Positions 15,957 through 23,413 of a stretch of 64,000 bases of DNA are shown here, piece by piece. Under the pieces are notes generated by a model. It had not been told where the DNA came from. It did not search any database and saw only the letters and a list, made by a program, of their open reading frames with translations. The DNA lies in NCBI GenBank assembly GCA_025149125.1, contig CP102272.1, positions 2,976,001 through 3,040,000 on the forward strand, given 5' to 3'. The DNA comes from [Clostridium] asparagiforme DSM 15981 (lineage in GTDB: Bacteria > Bacillota > Clostridia > Lachnospirales > Lachnospiraceae). The stretch's first letter is position 1. Every line of letters begins with the position of its first letter. The translations under genes were made by a program, and so were the position numbers.

Positions 15957-17938
15957 TGAGCCGGGAAGTGATTGTGGCCAGGACCGCGGGATTTTGCTTT
16001 GGCGTGGAGCGGGCCGTTGATCAGGTCTACGAGCAGATCGGGCTGGTGGAGCAGGGCAAGGCCTCGGGGCCGATTTACACCTACGGTCCCATTATCCACA
16101 ATGAGGAAGTGGTGGGCGACCTGGCGAAAAAGGGCGTCACGGTCCTGGAAACCGAGGAGGACTTAAAGGCTCTTCCACCGGGACAGGGCACGGTGATCAT
16201 CCGCTCCCACGGCGTCAGCCGTCACATCTACGACATTCTCGAGGAGAGGGGCGTCGCGGTAGTGGACGCCACCTGCCCCTTTGTAAAAAAGATCCACCGC
16301 ATCGTGGACGAGCACTCCCGGGCCGGGGAGGCTGTGGTGATCATCGGGAACGCTTCCCACCCGGAGGTGGAGGGCATCCGCGGATGGGGCAACCGCGATA
16401 CAAAGGTGGTGGAAAACGAGGCCGAAGCTGAAGATTTTAATCTTTCAGAGGGCCAAAAGCTGTGCATCGTGTCCCAAACGACATTTAATTACAACAAATT
16501 TAAAGAATTAGTTGAAAAATTTTCGAAAAAGGGTTATGATAGTAGTGTTTTAAATACGATTTGCAATGCAACACAGGAAAGACAAGTGGAGGCGGCGCGT
16601 ATCGCTTCGCAGGTGGAAGCCATGATCGTCATCGGCGGCAGGCATTCTTCCAACACCCAGAAGCTGTACGAGATCTGTCTCAAGGAATGTAAAAACACCT
16701 TTTACATTCAGACACTCGGCGACTTAGATCCTGATAGTGTATCTTCTGTGCGCAGCGTAGGTATTACAGCTGGGGCATCCACCCCAAAAAAGATTATTGA
16801 GGAGGTTCATACCAGAATGGCAGAGCAGAGTTTTGCAGAGTTATTAAAAGAAGAGGAAGAATCCACCAAACCAATACGTACAGGAGAGATAGTTACCGGT
16901 CAGGTCATCGAAGTCAGCAAAGATGAGATTATTCTGAGTATTGCAGGAAACAAGTCCGAGGGCGTTATCACCCGGGACGAGTACAGCAACGACAACAATG
17001 TAGACCTGACCACCAAGGTACAGGTTGGTGACGAGATGGAAGCGAAGGTCATCAAGCTGAACGACGGCGTGGGCATGGTATCATTATCCTATAAGCGTAT
17101 GGCTGCCGACAGAGGCAACCGCCGTCTTGAGGAGGCGTTTGAGAACCAGGAAGTGCTGACCGCAAAGGTTACTCAGGTTCTGGACGGCGGCCTCAGCGTG
17201 GAAGTGGAAGGCGCACGGGTATTTATCCCCGCAAGCCTGGTTTCCGACAGCTACGAGAAAGACCTGTCCAAGTATGCGGGACAGGACATTGAGTTCATCA
17301 TCACCGAATTCAACCCCAAGAGAAGAAGAATCATCGGCGACCGCAAGGCCCTTCTGGTTGCTCAGAAGGCCAAGATGAAGGAGGAACTGTTCTCCAGAAT
17401 CCAGCCCGGCGACGTGACCGACGGCGTTGTGAAGAACGTGACCGATTTCGGCGCGTTTATCGACCTTGGCGGCGCGGACGGCCTGCTGCACATCTCCGAG
17501 ATGAGCTGGGGCAGAGTTGAGAACCCGAAGAAGGTGTTCAAGACCGGCGAGCAGGTGAGAGTTCTGATCAAAGACATCCAGGGCGAGAAGATTGCCCTGA
17601 GCTTAAAGTTCCCGGAGGCCAATCCCTGGGTGACCGCTGCTGAGAAGTATGCGGCCGGCAATATTGTAGTTGGACGTGTTGCCCGCATGACCGACTTCGG
17701 CGCATTCATCGAGCTGGAGCCCGGCGTGGACGCACTGCTTCACGTATCCCAGATTTCCAGAGAGCACGTGGAGAAACCCTCCGACGTTCTGAGAATCGGC
17801 CAGGAGATCGAGGCCAGAGTCGTGGACTTCAACGAGAACGACCACAAGATCAGCCTGAGCATCAAAGCCCTGATGGGCGGCGGCCAGGAGCGTATGGAAG
17901 ATTCCGACGTGGCGGATGTGGACATCAACAATTATTAA
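15956..17938 (+). CDS. ispH: IspH (4-hydroxy-3-methylbut-2-enyl diphosphate reductase) fused to ribosomal protein S1-type domains
   Basis: A 660-residue bifunctional protein. Residues 1-285 are IspH, the last enzyme of the MEP isoprenoid pathway, with the three [4Fe-4S] cysteines in TAGFCFG (C14), DATCPF and NTICNATQE. Four S1 RNA-binding domains follow (about 300-375, 386-460, 473-545, 560-635); the last two keep the canonical VTDFGAFI and MTDFGAFIEL signatures, the first is degenerate. The fusion is typical of Clostridia. I start at the ATG at 15956 rather than the GTG 3 nt earlier. Codon use is strikingly AT-rich around 16486-16575. Confidence 0.95.
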   Translation: MSREVIVARTAGFCFGVERAVDQVYEQIGLVEQGKASGPIYTYGPIIHNEEVVGDLAKKGVTVLETEEDLKALPPGQGTVIIRSHGVSRHIYDILEERGVAVVDATCPFVKKIHRIVDEHSRAGEAVVIIGNASHPEVEGIRGWGNRDTKVVENEAEAEDFNLSEGQKLCIVSQTTFNYNKFKELVEKFSKKGYDSSVLNTICNATQERQVEAARIASQVEAMIVIGGRHSSNTQKLYEICLKECKNTFYIQTLGDLDPDSVSSVRSVGITAGASTPKKIIEEVHTRMAEQSFAELLKEEEESTKPIRTGEIVTGQVIEVSKDEIILSIAGNKSEGVITRDEYSNDNNVDLTTKVQVGDEMEAKVIKLNDGVGMVSLSYKRMAADRGNRRLEEAFENQEVLTAKVTQVLDGGLSVEVEGARVFIPASLVSDSYEKDLSKYAGQDIEFIITEFNPKRRRIIGDRKALLVAQKAKMKEELFSRIQPGDVTDGVVKNVTDFGAFIDLGGADGLLHISEMSWGRVENPKKVFKTGEQVRVLIKDIQGEKIALSLKFPEANPWVTAAEKYAAGNIVVGRVARMTDFGAFIELEPGVDALLHVSQISREHVEKPSDVLRIGQEIEARVVDFNENDHKISLSIKALMGGGQERMEDSDVADVDINNY

Positions 17939-17965
17939 TTGCAAAAGACAGTAGGACATGAAAGA

Positions 17966-17995
17966 GGCAGTTCCCGTTGCGGGAGCTGCCTTTTT
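17966..17995 (+). terminator. Rho-independent terminator after ispH-S1
   Basis: GGCAGTTCCCG and CGGGAGCTGCC form a stem with loop TTG, followed by TTTTT at 17991-17995. Confidence 0.9.
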
Positions 17996-18078
17996 AAGAC
18001 CTGGCGACCAAGGCGGCGCGGGTATTTGGAAAATGGGATAGTGGAGTGAAACAGAAAAAGCGGCGGGAGACAAAATGG

Positions 18079-18813
18079 TCAGCCGTCGCTTATACCGTCG
18101 TGTAAATGTTTGAATTGATAATCCGCATACTGCTGGTGAATGGCAAGACGCATGCTTCTGGAGATGGGGATCCGGTCCCCGGTGGCCAGAAGAAATTCGT
18201 TCTTTTCCATCTCCACAACCCGGTCCATATTGATGATGCAGTTGCGGTAGCAGCAGAGAAAACGCGGATAGCATAAAAGTAGTTTGGAAAAATCTTCAAA
18301 CCGCATGTAGGTGCGGTACATCCGCTGCGGCGTGTGAATCTGTATGTAGTGGTTGGAGTAATCTGCGTAACAGATATCGTCCAACAGAATTTTGACCATG
18401 ATGCGGCTCACCTTGACCTCGATGTAGCGGCCGGTGTTCTCCAGCTCCCTGTGGGCGTACTCCATGGCGCGGCAGAAACGATCGTAGCCGATGGGCTTGA
18501 GCAGGTAGTCCAGGGCGCGGACCTCGTAGCCCTTGAGGGCGAAATCGCTGCTGCTGGTGGTGAAAATGATGACGCAGCTCTTGTCCTCCCGGCGTATTTG
18601 CTCCGCGATTCCAAGTCCCAGGGTTTCCTGCCCCAGGTAGATATCGATGAAAACCAACTGATAGGAATCCTTTTTCCAGACCTGCAGAAAATCCGCCGCA
18701 GCGGTAAAGAGCTCGGTCCGCTGTAAGATGTGGACGGAATGGAAATAGGTTTGAACGTAACCGGATAACTGGCGCGCTTCTTCCATGGAGTCGTCTATAA
18801 TTGCGATATTCAC
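18079..18813 (-). CDS. LytTR-family response regulator (orphan)
   Basis: A 244-residue regulator. The receiver domain (about 1-120) has acidic pocket D7-D8, phosphoacceptor D57 in LVFIDIYLG and the LLKP lysine near 105. The C-terminal LytTR DNA-binding domain (about 135-235) includes DICYADYSNHYIQIH and CYRNCIINMDRVVEME. I use the GTG start at 18813 with AAAGGA 8 nt upstream; an in-frame TTG at 18834 has no site. No histidine kinase gene is adjacent, so its partner lies elsewhere. LytTR regulators bind direct repeats about two helical turns apart, and such a repeat lies upstream (18940-18974). Confidence 0.88.
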   Translation of the reverse strand: MNIAIIDDSMEEARQLSGYVQTYFHSVHILQRTELFTAAADFLQVWKKDSYQLVFIDIYLGQETLGLGIAEQIRREDKSCVIIFTTSSSDFALKGYEVRALDYLLKPIGYDRFCRAMEYAHRELENTGRYIEVKVSRIMVKILLDDICYADYSNHYIQIHTPQRMYRTYMRFEDFSKLLLCYPRFLCCYRNCIINMDRVVEMEKNEFLLATGDRIPISRSMRLAIHQQYADYQFKHLHDGISDG

Positions 18814-18890
18814 GGCATTTATCCTTTCGTACAAAAGTCCGCTGCGGCATAGCCGCCATATGGAACGATATTGGGTATAATATGTGAAAC

Positions 18891-18919
18891 ATTATAGTAT
18901 AGAACCTATGAAAAAGCAA
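18891..18919 (-). promoter_or_regulatory. Promoter of the LytTR regulator gene
   Basis: On the minus strand TTGCTT (18914-18919) and TATAAT (18891-18896) are separated by 17 bp. Confidence 0.65.
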
Positions 18920-18937
18920 GGATTATCGGGAAGACCT

Positions 18938-18974
18938 GTATACATGGGGTAGGCCTGGGCATACTTGGGGTAGG
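18938..18974 (+). promoter_or_regulatory. Sigma-G-like promoter of the spore protein gene, overlapping a 21-bp-spaced direct repeat
   Basis: GTATA (18938-18942) and CATACTT (18960-18966) with a 17-bp spacer resemble a forespore sigma-G promoter (6 of 7 at -10). The same stretch contains ATACATGGGGTAGG (18940-18953) and ATACTTGGGGTAGG (18961-18974), a direct repeat with a 21-bp period that could instead be a binding site for the divergent LytTR regulator. Confidence 0.5.
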
Positions 18975-19030
18975 ATTCGTTGGGCCTTGTTTCACGGCCT
19001 GCGAAGGACCATGAAAGGAGTATTTGAATT

Positions 19031-19252
19031 ATGCCGAAAGCGAAGAAAAACGAACCATTTAACCCCAAGGATCTGACCCCTCAGGAGCAGCTGAAATTTG
19101 AAATTGCCCAGGAGCTTGGCCTTGGCGACAAGGTGATCGCAGGGGGCTGGAGAAGCCTGACTGCCAAGGAGAGCGGCAAGATCGGCGGCCTGATCACCAA
19201 GAAAAAGCGTGAGATGAAGCGGGAAGCCCTGGAGCAGGAGCAGGGGGCCTGA
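19031..19252 (+). CDS. Small acid-soluble spore protein, alpha/beta type
   Basis: A 73-residue protein with the two conserved SASP stretches: LKFEIAQELGLGDKV near residues 20-35, which contains the GPR germination-protease-type site (Glu-Ile-Ala), and LTAKESGKIGGLITKK near 43-58, the DNA-binding helix with conserved Gly-Gly. The Lys-rich tail is longer than usual. Such proteins coat and protect DNA in the dormant spore and supply amino acids on germination. The start follows AAAGGAG. Its presence shows the organism is, or recently was, a spore former. Confidence 0.88.
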   Translation: MPKAKKNEPFNPKDLTPQEQLKFEIAQELGLGDKVIAGGWRSLTAKESGKIGGLITKKKREMKREALEQEQGA

Positions 19253-19270
19253 GCGTTTGCCGGGCTGTGA

Positions 19271-19299
19271 TTGAAAACTGCGGCCAAATCGCGTATACT
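19271..19299 (+). promoter_or_regulatory. Promoter of cbiG
   Basis: TTGAAA (19271-19276) and TATACT (19294-19299) with a 17-bp spacer. The leader of about 45 nt holds a CCCGGCC/GGCCGGG hairpin (19315-19332) just before the ribosome-binding site; it is far too short for a cobalamin riboswitch. Confidence 0.7.
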
Positions 19300-19349
19300 T
19301 AGATGAGAAATGAACCCGGCCGTCAGGCCGGGGACGGAGGAGATACGGC

Positions 19350-20420
19350 ATGGAATTGGGAATGATCAGCTTTACGGCCCGGGGAACCGGGCTTTTGCAT
19401 CGGCTTTCCGGGCTGTTACGCGGGAGGGCGGACTGCGTCTGCAGGGTGCCAGAGCGGTTTCTGACCCCTGAGATGGAGGCGGAGGGCATAGAACGGACGC
19501 CGGAGGGGGGAGCCGCCTCTTTCGCCCGGGAAATGTTCGCCGCAGGGCGGCCCATGCTGTTCGTGGGAGCCGCAGGAATCGCGGTGCGGGCCATCGCGCC
19601 CCTGGTGAAGGACAAGTTGACGGACCCGGCCGTACTGGTGATGGACGAGGCGGGACAATTTGTGATCCCGATTTTATCCGGCCACGTGGGCGGGGCCAAC
19701 GAGCTGGCCCGCCTGATCGCAGGACTCTGCCAAGCTGTGCCGGTGATCACTACGGCCACGGACGTGAACCGGGTTTTCGCGGTGGATGTCTTTGCCGCCA
19801 AAAACAGCCTGATAATCGCGGACCGTGAAGCGGCCCGGCATGTGGCGATGGATTTGCTGGAGGGCAGGGAGGTGGGATTTCTGAATTCCTGTCAGGTGGA
19901 ATGCGGCACAACGCTGGTGGACGGCTGGACGCCGGAGGGCTGCACGGCGCGGGCCTGCGGGCGCAATATTTACATTGGTGTGGAGAAAAATCCGGCTGTG
20001 TCCGGGGAGACGCTGCGGCTGGTTCCGAGGGCTGTGGTTGTGGGACTTGGCTGCCGCCGGGGTACGCCGGTTCAAACGCTGCGGGAGCAGGTACAGCTGG
20101 CCCTGGAGCGCGCGGGAGTCATGGAGCAGGCTGTGGCCTGTGTGGCCTCCATCGATTTGAAACGGGAGGAACAGGGCATTCTGGAGCTGGCCCGGGAACA
20201 TAATTGGGAATTTATTACATATTCTGCGGAGGAGCTAATGCAGGTGCCGGGAGAATTTTCAGAGTCCGGCTTTGTGCGTGAGACGGTGGGCGTGGACTGC
20301 GTGTGTGAGCGGGCCGCCGTGGCTGCGGCGGGGGATGGGCGTCTGATCCTTGGAAAACAGGCGGCAAACGGCGTGACGGTGGCGCTGGCTGTGCGGGAGG
20401 TGCGGCTGCGGGCGGAGTGA
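19350..20420 (+). CDS. cbiG: Cobalt-precorrin-5A hydrolase CbiG
   Basis: A 356-residue protein that opens the ring-A lactone of cobalt-precorrin-5A, releasing acetaldehyde, in the anaerobic B12 pathway. The N-terminal and central domains contain PMLFVGAAGIAVRAIAPL (about 70-87) and the hallmark ILSGHVGGANELA (about 109-121). The C-terminal CbiG domain has VVGLGCRRGTP near 230. The start follows GGAGGAG. It opens the cobalamin locus but is separated from cbiD by 300 bp that contain an opposing tRNA gene. Confidence 0.93.
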   Translation: MELGMISFTARGTGLLHRLSGLLRGRADCVCRVPERFLTPEMEAEGIERTPEGGAASFAREMFAAGRPMLFVGAAGIAVRAIAPLVKDKLTDPAVLVMDEAGQFVIPILSGHVGGANELARLIAGLCQAVPVITTATDVNRVFAVDVFAAKNSLIIADREAARHVAMDLLEGREVGFLNSCQVECGTTLVDGWTPEGCTARACGRNIYIGVEKNPAVSGETLRLVPRAVVVGLGCRRGTPVQTLREQVQLALERAGVMEQAVACVASIDLKREEQGILELAREHNWEFITYSAEELMQVPGEFSESGFVRETVGVDCVCERAAVAAAGDGRLILGKQAANGVTVALAVREVRLRAE

Positions 20421-20469
20421 GGGGACGGAGGAGGAGTGAGGGAATATTGGACCCACTCTTTTTCTGCAC

Positions 20470-20513
20470 AAAAATAGCGGCAAACCCTTGAAAACACAAG
20501 GCTTTTACCGCTA
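20470..20513 (-). terminator. Terminator of the tRNA-Ala gene
   Basis: TAGCGG (20475-20480) pairs with CCGCTA (20508-20513) and CCTTG (20486-20490) with CAAGG (20497-20501). Read on the minus strand it ends in TTTTT. It lies just after cbiG, where its plus-strand version lacks a T-run. Confidence 0.75.
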
Positions 20514-20522
20514 CTAAATGAG

Positions 20523-20595
20523 TGGAACCGAAGGGACTCGAACCCTCGACCTCCTACATGCGAAGCAGGCGCTCTCCCAACTGAGCTACGATCCC
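20523..20595 (-). tRNA. tRNA-Ala (anticodon CGC)
   Basis: A 73-nt cloverleaf on the minus strand: acceptor GGGATCG/CGGTTCC, D-arm GCTC...GAGC, anticodon stem CCTGC/GTAGG with loop TTCGCAT (anticodon CGC, codon GCG), T-loop TTCGAGT. The acceptor stem carries the G3-U70 wobble pair that is the alanine identity element. The CCA end is not encoded. It lies antisense inside the cobalamin locus, between cbiG and cbiD. Confidence 0.95.
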
Positions 20596-20611
20596 GTAAC
20601 CACCGTTTGAT

Positions 20612-20640
20612 ATCATAGCACAAATTTCCAAAAAGGTAAA
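20612..20640 (-). promoter_or_regulatory. Promoter of the tRNA-Ala gene
   Basis: On the minus strand TTTACC (20635-20640) and TATGAT (20612-20617) with a 17-bp spacer, about 16 bp before the mature 5' end. Confidence 0.65.
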
Positions 20641-20657
20641 CACTTTTTTTGAAAAGA

Positions 20658-20686
20658 TTGAGATTTTTTTTTTGATATGGTATAAC
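20658..20686 (+). promoter_or_regulatory. Promoter of the main cobalamin operon (cbiD onward)
   Basis: TTGAGA (20658-20663) and TATAAC (20681-20686) with a 17-bp, T-rich spacer. The leader to cbiD is about 28 nt, leaving no room for a riboswitch. Confidence 0.65.
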
Positions 20687-20720
20687 TTACTGGTGAGATC
20701 AGAGTGGTCAGAGGACAGGA

Positions 20721-21905
20721 ATGGAAAATACATATATTTACAAGCAGCAGAAAAAGTTAAGGTGCGGATACACCACGGGCACTTGCGCGGCAGCGGCTTC
20801 CATGGCAGCTGCCGCCATGTTGTTGGGGGAGGAAGCCGTAGAACAGGTTTCGGTGGAGACGCCGGGCGGAGTGCGTTTCCTTCTGAGCGTGGAGGAGATA
20901 CGGCGGGCCTCCGGCTGGGTGAGCTGCGCGGTCCGCAAGGACGGCGGGGACGACCCGGACGTGACCCACGGCATGCAGATTTGCGCCCGGGTGGGAGTTA
21001 CGCCTCCTGAGCCGGAAATACCTGGTGGGTGGTATGAATATAAAAATGGCGGTTTGACGCTGAAAATAAAGGGCGGAGTGGGGATTGGACTCGTTACAAA
21101 GGCTGGACTCAGCTGCCAAGTGGGAAAACATGCGATTAACCCGGTGCCCAGGGACATGATCTTTAAGCATGTGGAACGGGTCTGCGCCGGCCGGGATTTT
21201 GCGGGGACGCTGTGGATTGTGATCTTTGCTCCGGAGGGGGAGGCGCGGGCATTGGATACCTTTAACGGCCGCCTGGGAATCCGGGGAGGAATCTCTATTC
21301 TGGGCACCACCGGCATCGTGGAGCCCATGAGCGAGGCGGCTCTGCTGGCCACGATCCGCCTGGATATCCGGCAGCAGGCGGCCGGGGGACCGGGGACGCT
21401 GGTGCTGACCCCGGGAAATTACGGCGAGACCTTTGTGCGGGAACGCCTGGGGCTGGATCTGGACCGGGCGGTGAAGTGCAGCAATTACATCGGCGCTTCC
21501 ATCGACATGGCGGTGGAGGAGGGGATACGGGAGGTGCTTCTGGTGGGCCACGCCGGAAAGCTGGTTAAGGTGGCCGCCGGGATTATGAACACCCACTCCT
21601 CGGTGGCGGACGGGCGCATGGAGATACTGGCCGCCTACGGAGCGGCTTGCGGGGCGGGACCGGAGCTGGTGGAACAGATTCTGGAGTCCATCACCGTAGA
21701 CCAGGCCCTGGAATATATGGAGCAGGTTCCCGGCCTGGGGCAGGCGGTGATGGACCGGGTGATCCGCCGCATGGACGGCTGCCTGCGCCGCAGAGCCGGA
21801 ACGTCCATGAAAATAGAGGCGGTGGTCTTTACCAACGCCAGAGGGCTTTTGGGCCGCACAAAAGGTGCGGACGGATTGATTGAGAAGATAAAGGCAGGAG
21901 GATAA
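20721..21905 (+). CDS. cbiD: Cobalt-precorrin-5B C1-methyltransferase CbiD
   Basis: A 394-residue CbiD, which methylates C1 of cobalt-precorrin-5B. Family features are LRCGYTTGTCAAAASMAAA (about 13-31), GGVGIGLVTKAGL near 114 and VLLVGHAGKLVKVAAGIMNTH in the C-terminal half (about 273-293). It is full length. It has its own promoter and ends 3 bp before cbiF. Confidence 0.96.
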   Translation: MENTYIYKQQKKLRCGYTTGTCAAAASMAAAAMLLGEEAVEQVSVETPGGVRFLLSVEEIRRASGWVSCAVRKDGGDDPDVTHGMQICARVGVTPPEPEIPGGWYEYKNGGLTLKIKGGVGIGLVTKAGLSCQVGKHAINPVPRDMIFKHVERVCAGRDFAGTLWIVIFAPEGEARALDTFNGRLGIRGGISILGTTGIVEPMSEAALLATIRLDIRQQAAGGPGTLVLTPGNYGETFVRERLGLDLDRAVKCSNYIGASIDMAVEEGIREVLLVGHAGKLVKVAAGIMNTHSSVADGRMEILAAYGAACGAGPELVEQILESITVDQALEYMEQVPGLGQAVMDRVIRRMDGCLRRRAGTSMKIEAVVFTNARGLLGRTKGADGLIEKIKAGG

Positions 21906-21908
21906 ACG

Positions 21909-22670
21909 ATGGTACATATTGTGGGAGCCGGACCGGGAGCGCCGGATCTGATTACGGTTCGGGGACAGAAGCTGTTGGAAGCGGCGGATGTGGTGATTTA
22001 CGCGGGTTCTCTGGTGAACACAGAGCTGCTGGCCGGTTTGAGGGAAAACTGCCGGGTTTATAACAGCGCCCTCATGACGCTGGAGGAGGTCCTGGAAGTG
22101 ATCCGGGAGGCGGAGGAGCAGGGACTTGACACCGTGCGCCTGCACACCGGGGACCCCTGCCTGTACGGGGCGATCCGGGAGCAGATGGACGCCATGGACC
22201 GGCTGGGAATTTCCTATGATATCTGTCCGGGGGTCAGCTCCTTCTGCGGCGCGGCGGCGGCGCTTGGCATGGAGTACACGCTTCCGGGCGTCTCCCAGAG
22301 CGTGGTGATTACCCGGATGGCGGGGCGGACCCCGGTGCCGGACCGGGAGTCGGTGTCCTGCTTTGCGGCCCACGGCGCTACCATGGTGGTGTTTTTAAGC
22401 GCCGGCCTGTTGGACGGGCTGCAGCGGGAGCTGCTGGATGGAGGATATAAGCCCTCCACCCCGGCGGCCATTGTCTACAAGGCTACCTGGCCGGAGGAAA
22501 AGACGGTGATCTGCCGTTTGGACCAGCTGGCCGATACCGCCGGGCGGGAGGGCATCTCAAAGACCGCGCTGGTGATCGTTGGGGACAGCGTTTCCCAGGC
22601 GGGATACGACCGGTCCCTGCTGTATCACCCGCAGTTTACCACGGAATTCAGAAAAGGGGAGGAATCGTGA
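21909..22670 (+). CDS. cbiF: Precorrin-4/cobalt-precorrin-4 C11-methyltransferase
   Basis: A 253-residue tetrapyrrole methylase (CbiF/CobM) using S-adenosylmethionine. It begins MVHIVGAGPGAPDLIT, the family GxGPG motif, and has HTGDPCLYGAIREQ (about 78-91), the SAM/substrate loop, and PGVSSFCGAAAALG. The start follows AGGAGG. The next start codon overlaps its stop by 1 bp. Confidence 0.96.
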   Translation: MVHIVGAGPGAPDLITVRGQKLLEAADVVIYAGSLVNTELLAGLRENCRVYNSALMTLEEVLEVIREAEEQGLDTVRLHTGDPCLYGAIREQMDAMDRLGISYDICPGVSSFCGAAAALGMEYTLPGVSQSVVITRMAGRTPVPDRESVSCFAAHGATMVVFLSAGLLDGLQRELLDGGYKPSTPAAIVYKATWPEEKTVICRLDQLADTAGREGISKTALVIVGDSVSQAGYDRSLLYHPQFTTEFRKGEES

Positions 22671-23413
22671 TGGCCGGAGTTTTATATGTGGTGGGAATTG
22701 GACCCGGGGAGGAGGCGCAGATGACGCCTCAGGCGGACGAGGCGGTCCGTCAGAGCCAGGTGCTGGCCGGATACACGGTGTATGTGGATTTGCTGCGGGA
22801 GCGCTATCCGGACAAGGAGGTACTGACTACCGCCATGACCCAGGAGGAAAAGCGGTGCCGCCTGGCCTTTGAGTGCTGCGCCGGGGGCCGCAGCACCGCT
22901 ATGGTGTGCAGCGGGGACGCCGGAGTTTACGGCATGGCGGGGTTGATTTTAGAGCTGGCCCCGGAGTATCCGGAGGTGGCGGTGCGGGTGATTCCCGGCG
23001 TGACGGCTGCCTGCGCCGGAGCCGCCGTGCTGGGCGCGCCGCTGATGCACGATTTTGCGGTGATCAGCCTCAGCGACCGGCTGACCCCTATGGAGACCAT
23101 CTGGAAGCGCCTGGAACTGGCAGTGGAGGGGGATTTCGTGATCTGCCTCTACAATCCCTCCAGCAAGGCCAGAGGGGATTACCTGGCCATGGCCTGCGAC
23201 CGCCTGCTGGCCCGCTGCAGCGGAGACCGGATCTGCGGGATTGTGCGCAATATCGGTCGGGAAGGCCAGGAATACCGGGTGATGACGCTTCGGGAGCTGC
23301 GGGACTGGAAGGCGGACATGTTCACCACGGTGTTTGTGGGGAATTCCCAAACCCGCCGCATCGGGGACTATATGGTGACGCCCAGGGGATATCGTCATGG
23401 GCAGCGCGGTTGA
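22670..23413 (+). CDS. cbiH: Precorrin-3B/cobalt-precorrin-3 C17-methyltransferase
   Basis: A 247-residue tetrapyrrole methylase (CbiH/CobJ), the ring-contracting enzyme. Features are LYVVGIGPGEEAQMTP (about 5-20), MVCSGDAGVYGMAGL and YNPSSKARGDYL. I start at the ATG at 22670, 7 nt from GGAGG (22658-22662), not the GTG 3 nt earlier. It overlaps cbiJ by 17 bp. Confidence 0.95.
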   Translation: MAGVLYVVGIGPGEEAQMTPQADEAVRQSQVLAGYTVYVDLLRERYPDKEVLTTAMTQEEKRCRLAFECCAGGRSTAMVCSGDAGVYGMAGLILELAPEYPEVAVRVIPGVTAACAGAAVLGAPLMHDFAVISLSDRLTPMETIWKRLELAVEGDFVICLYNPSSKARGDYLAMACDRLLARCSGDRICGIVRNIGREGQEYRVMTLRELRDWKADMFTTVFVGNSQTRRIGDYMVTPRGYRHGQRG

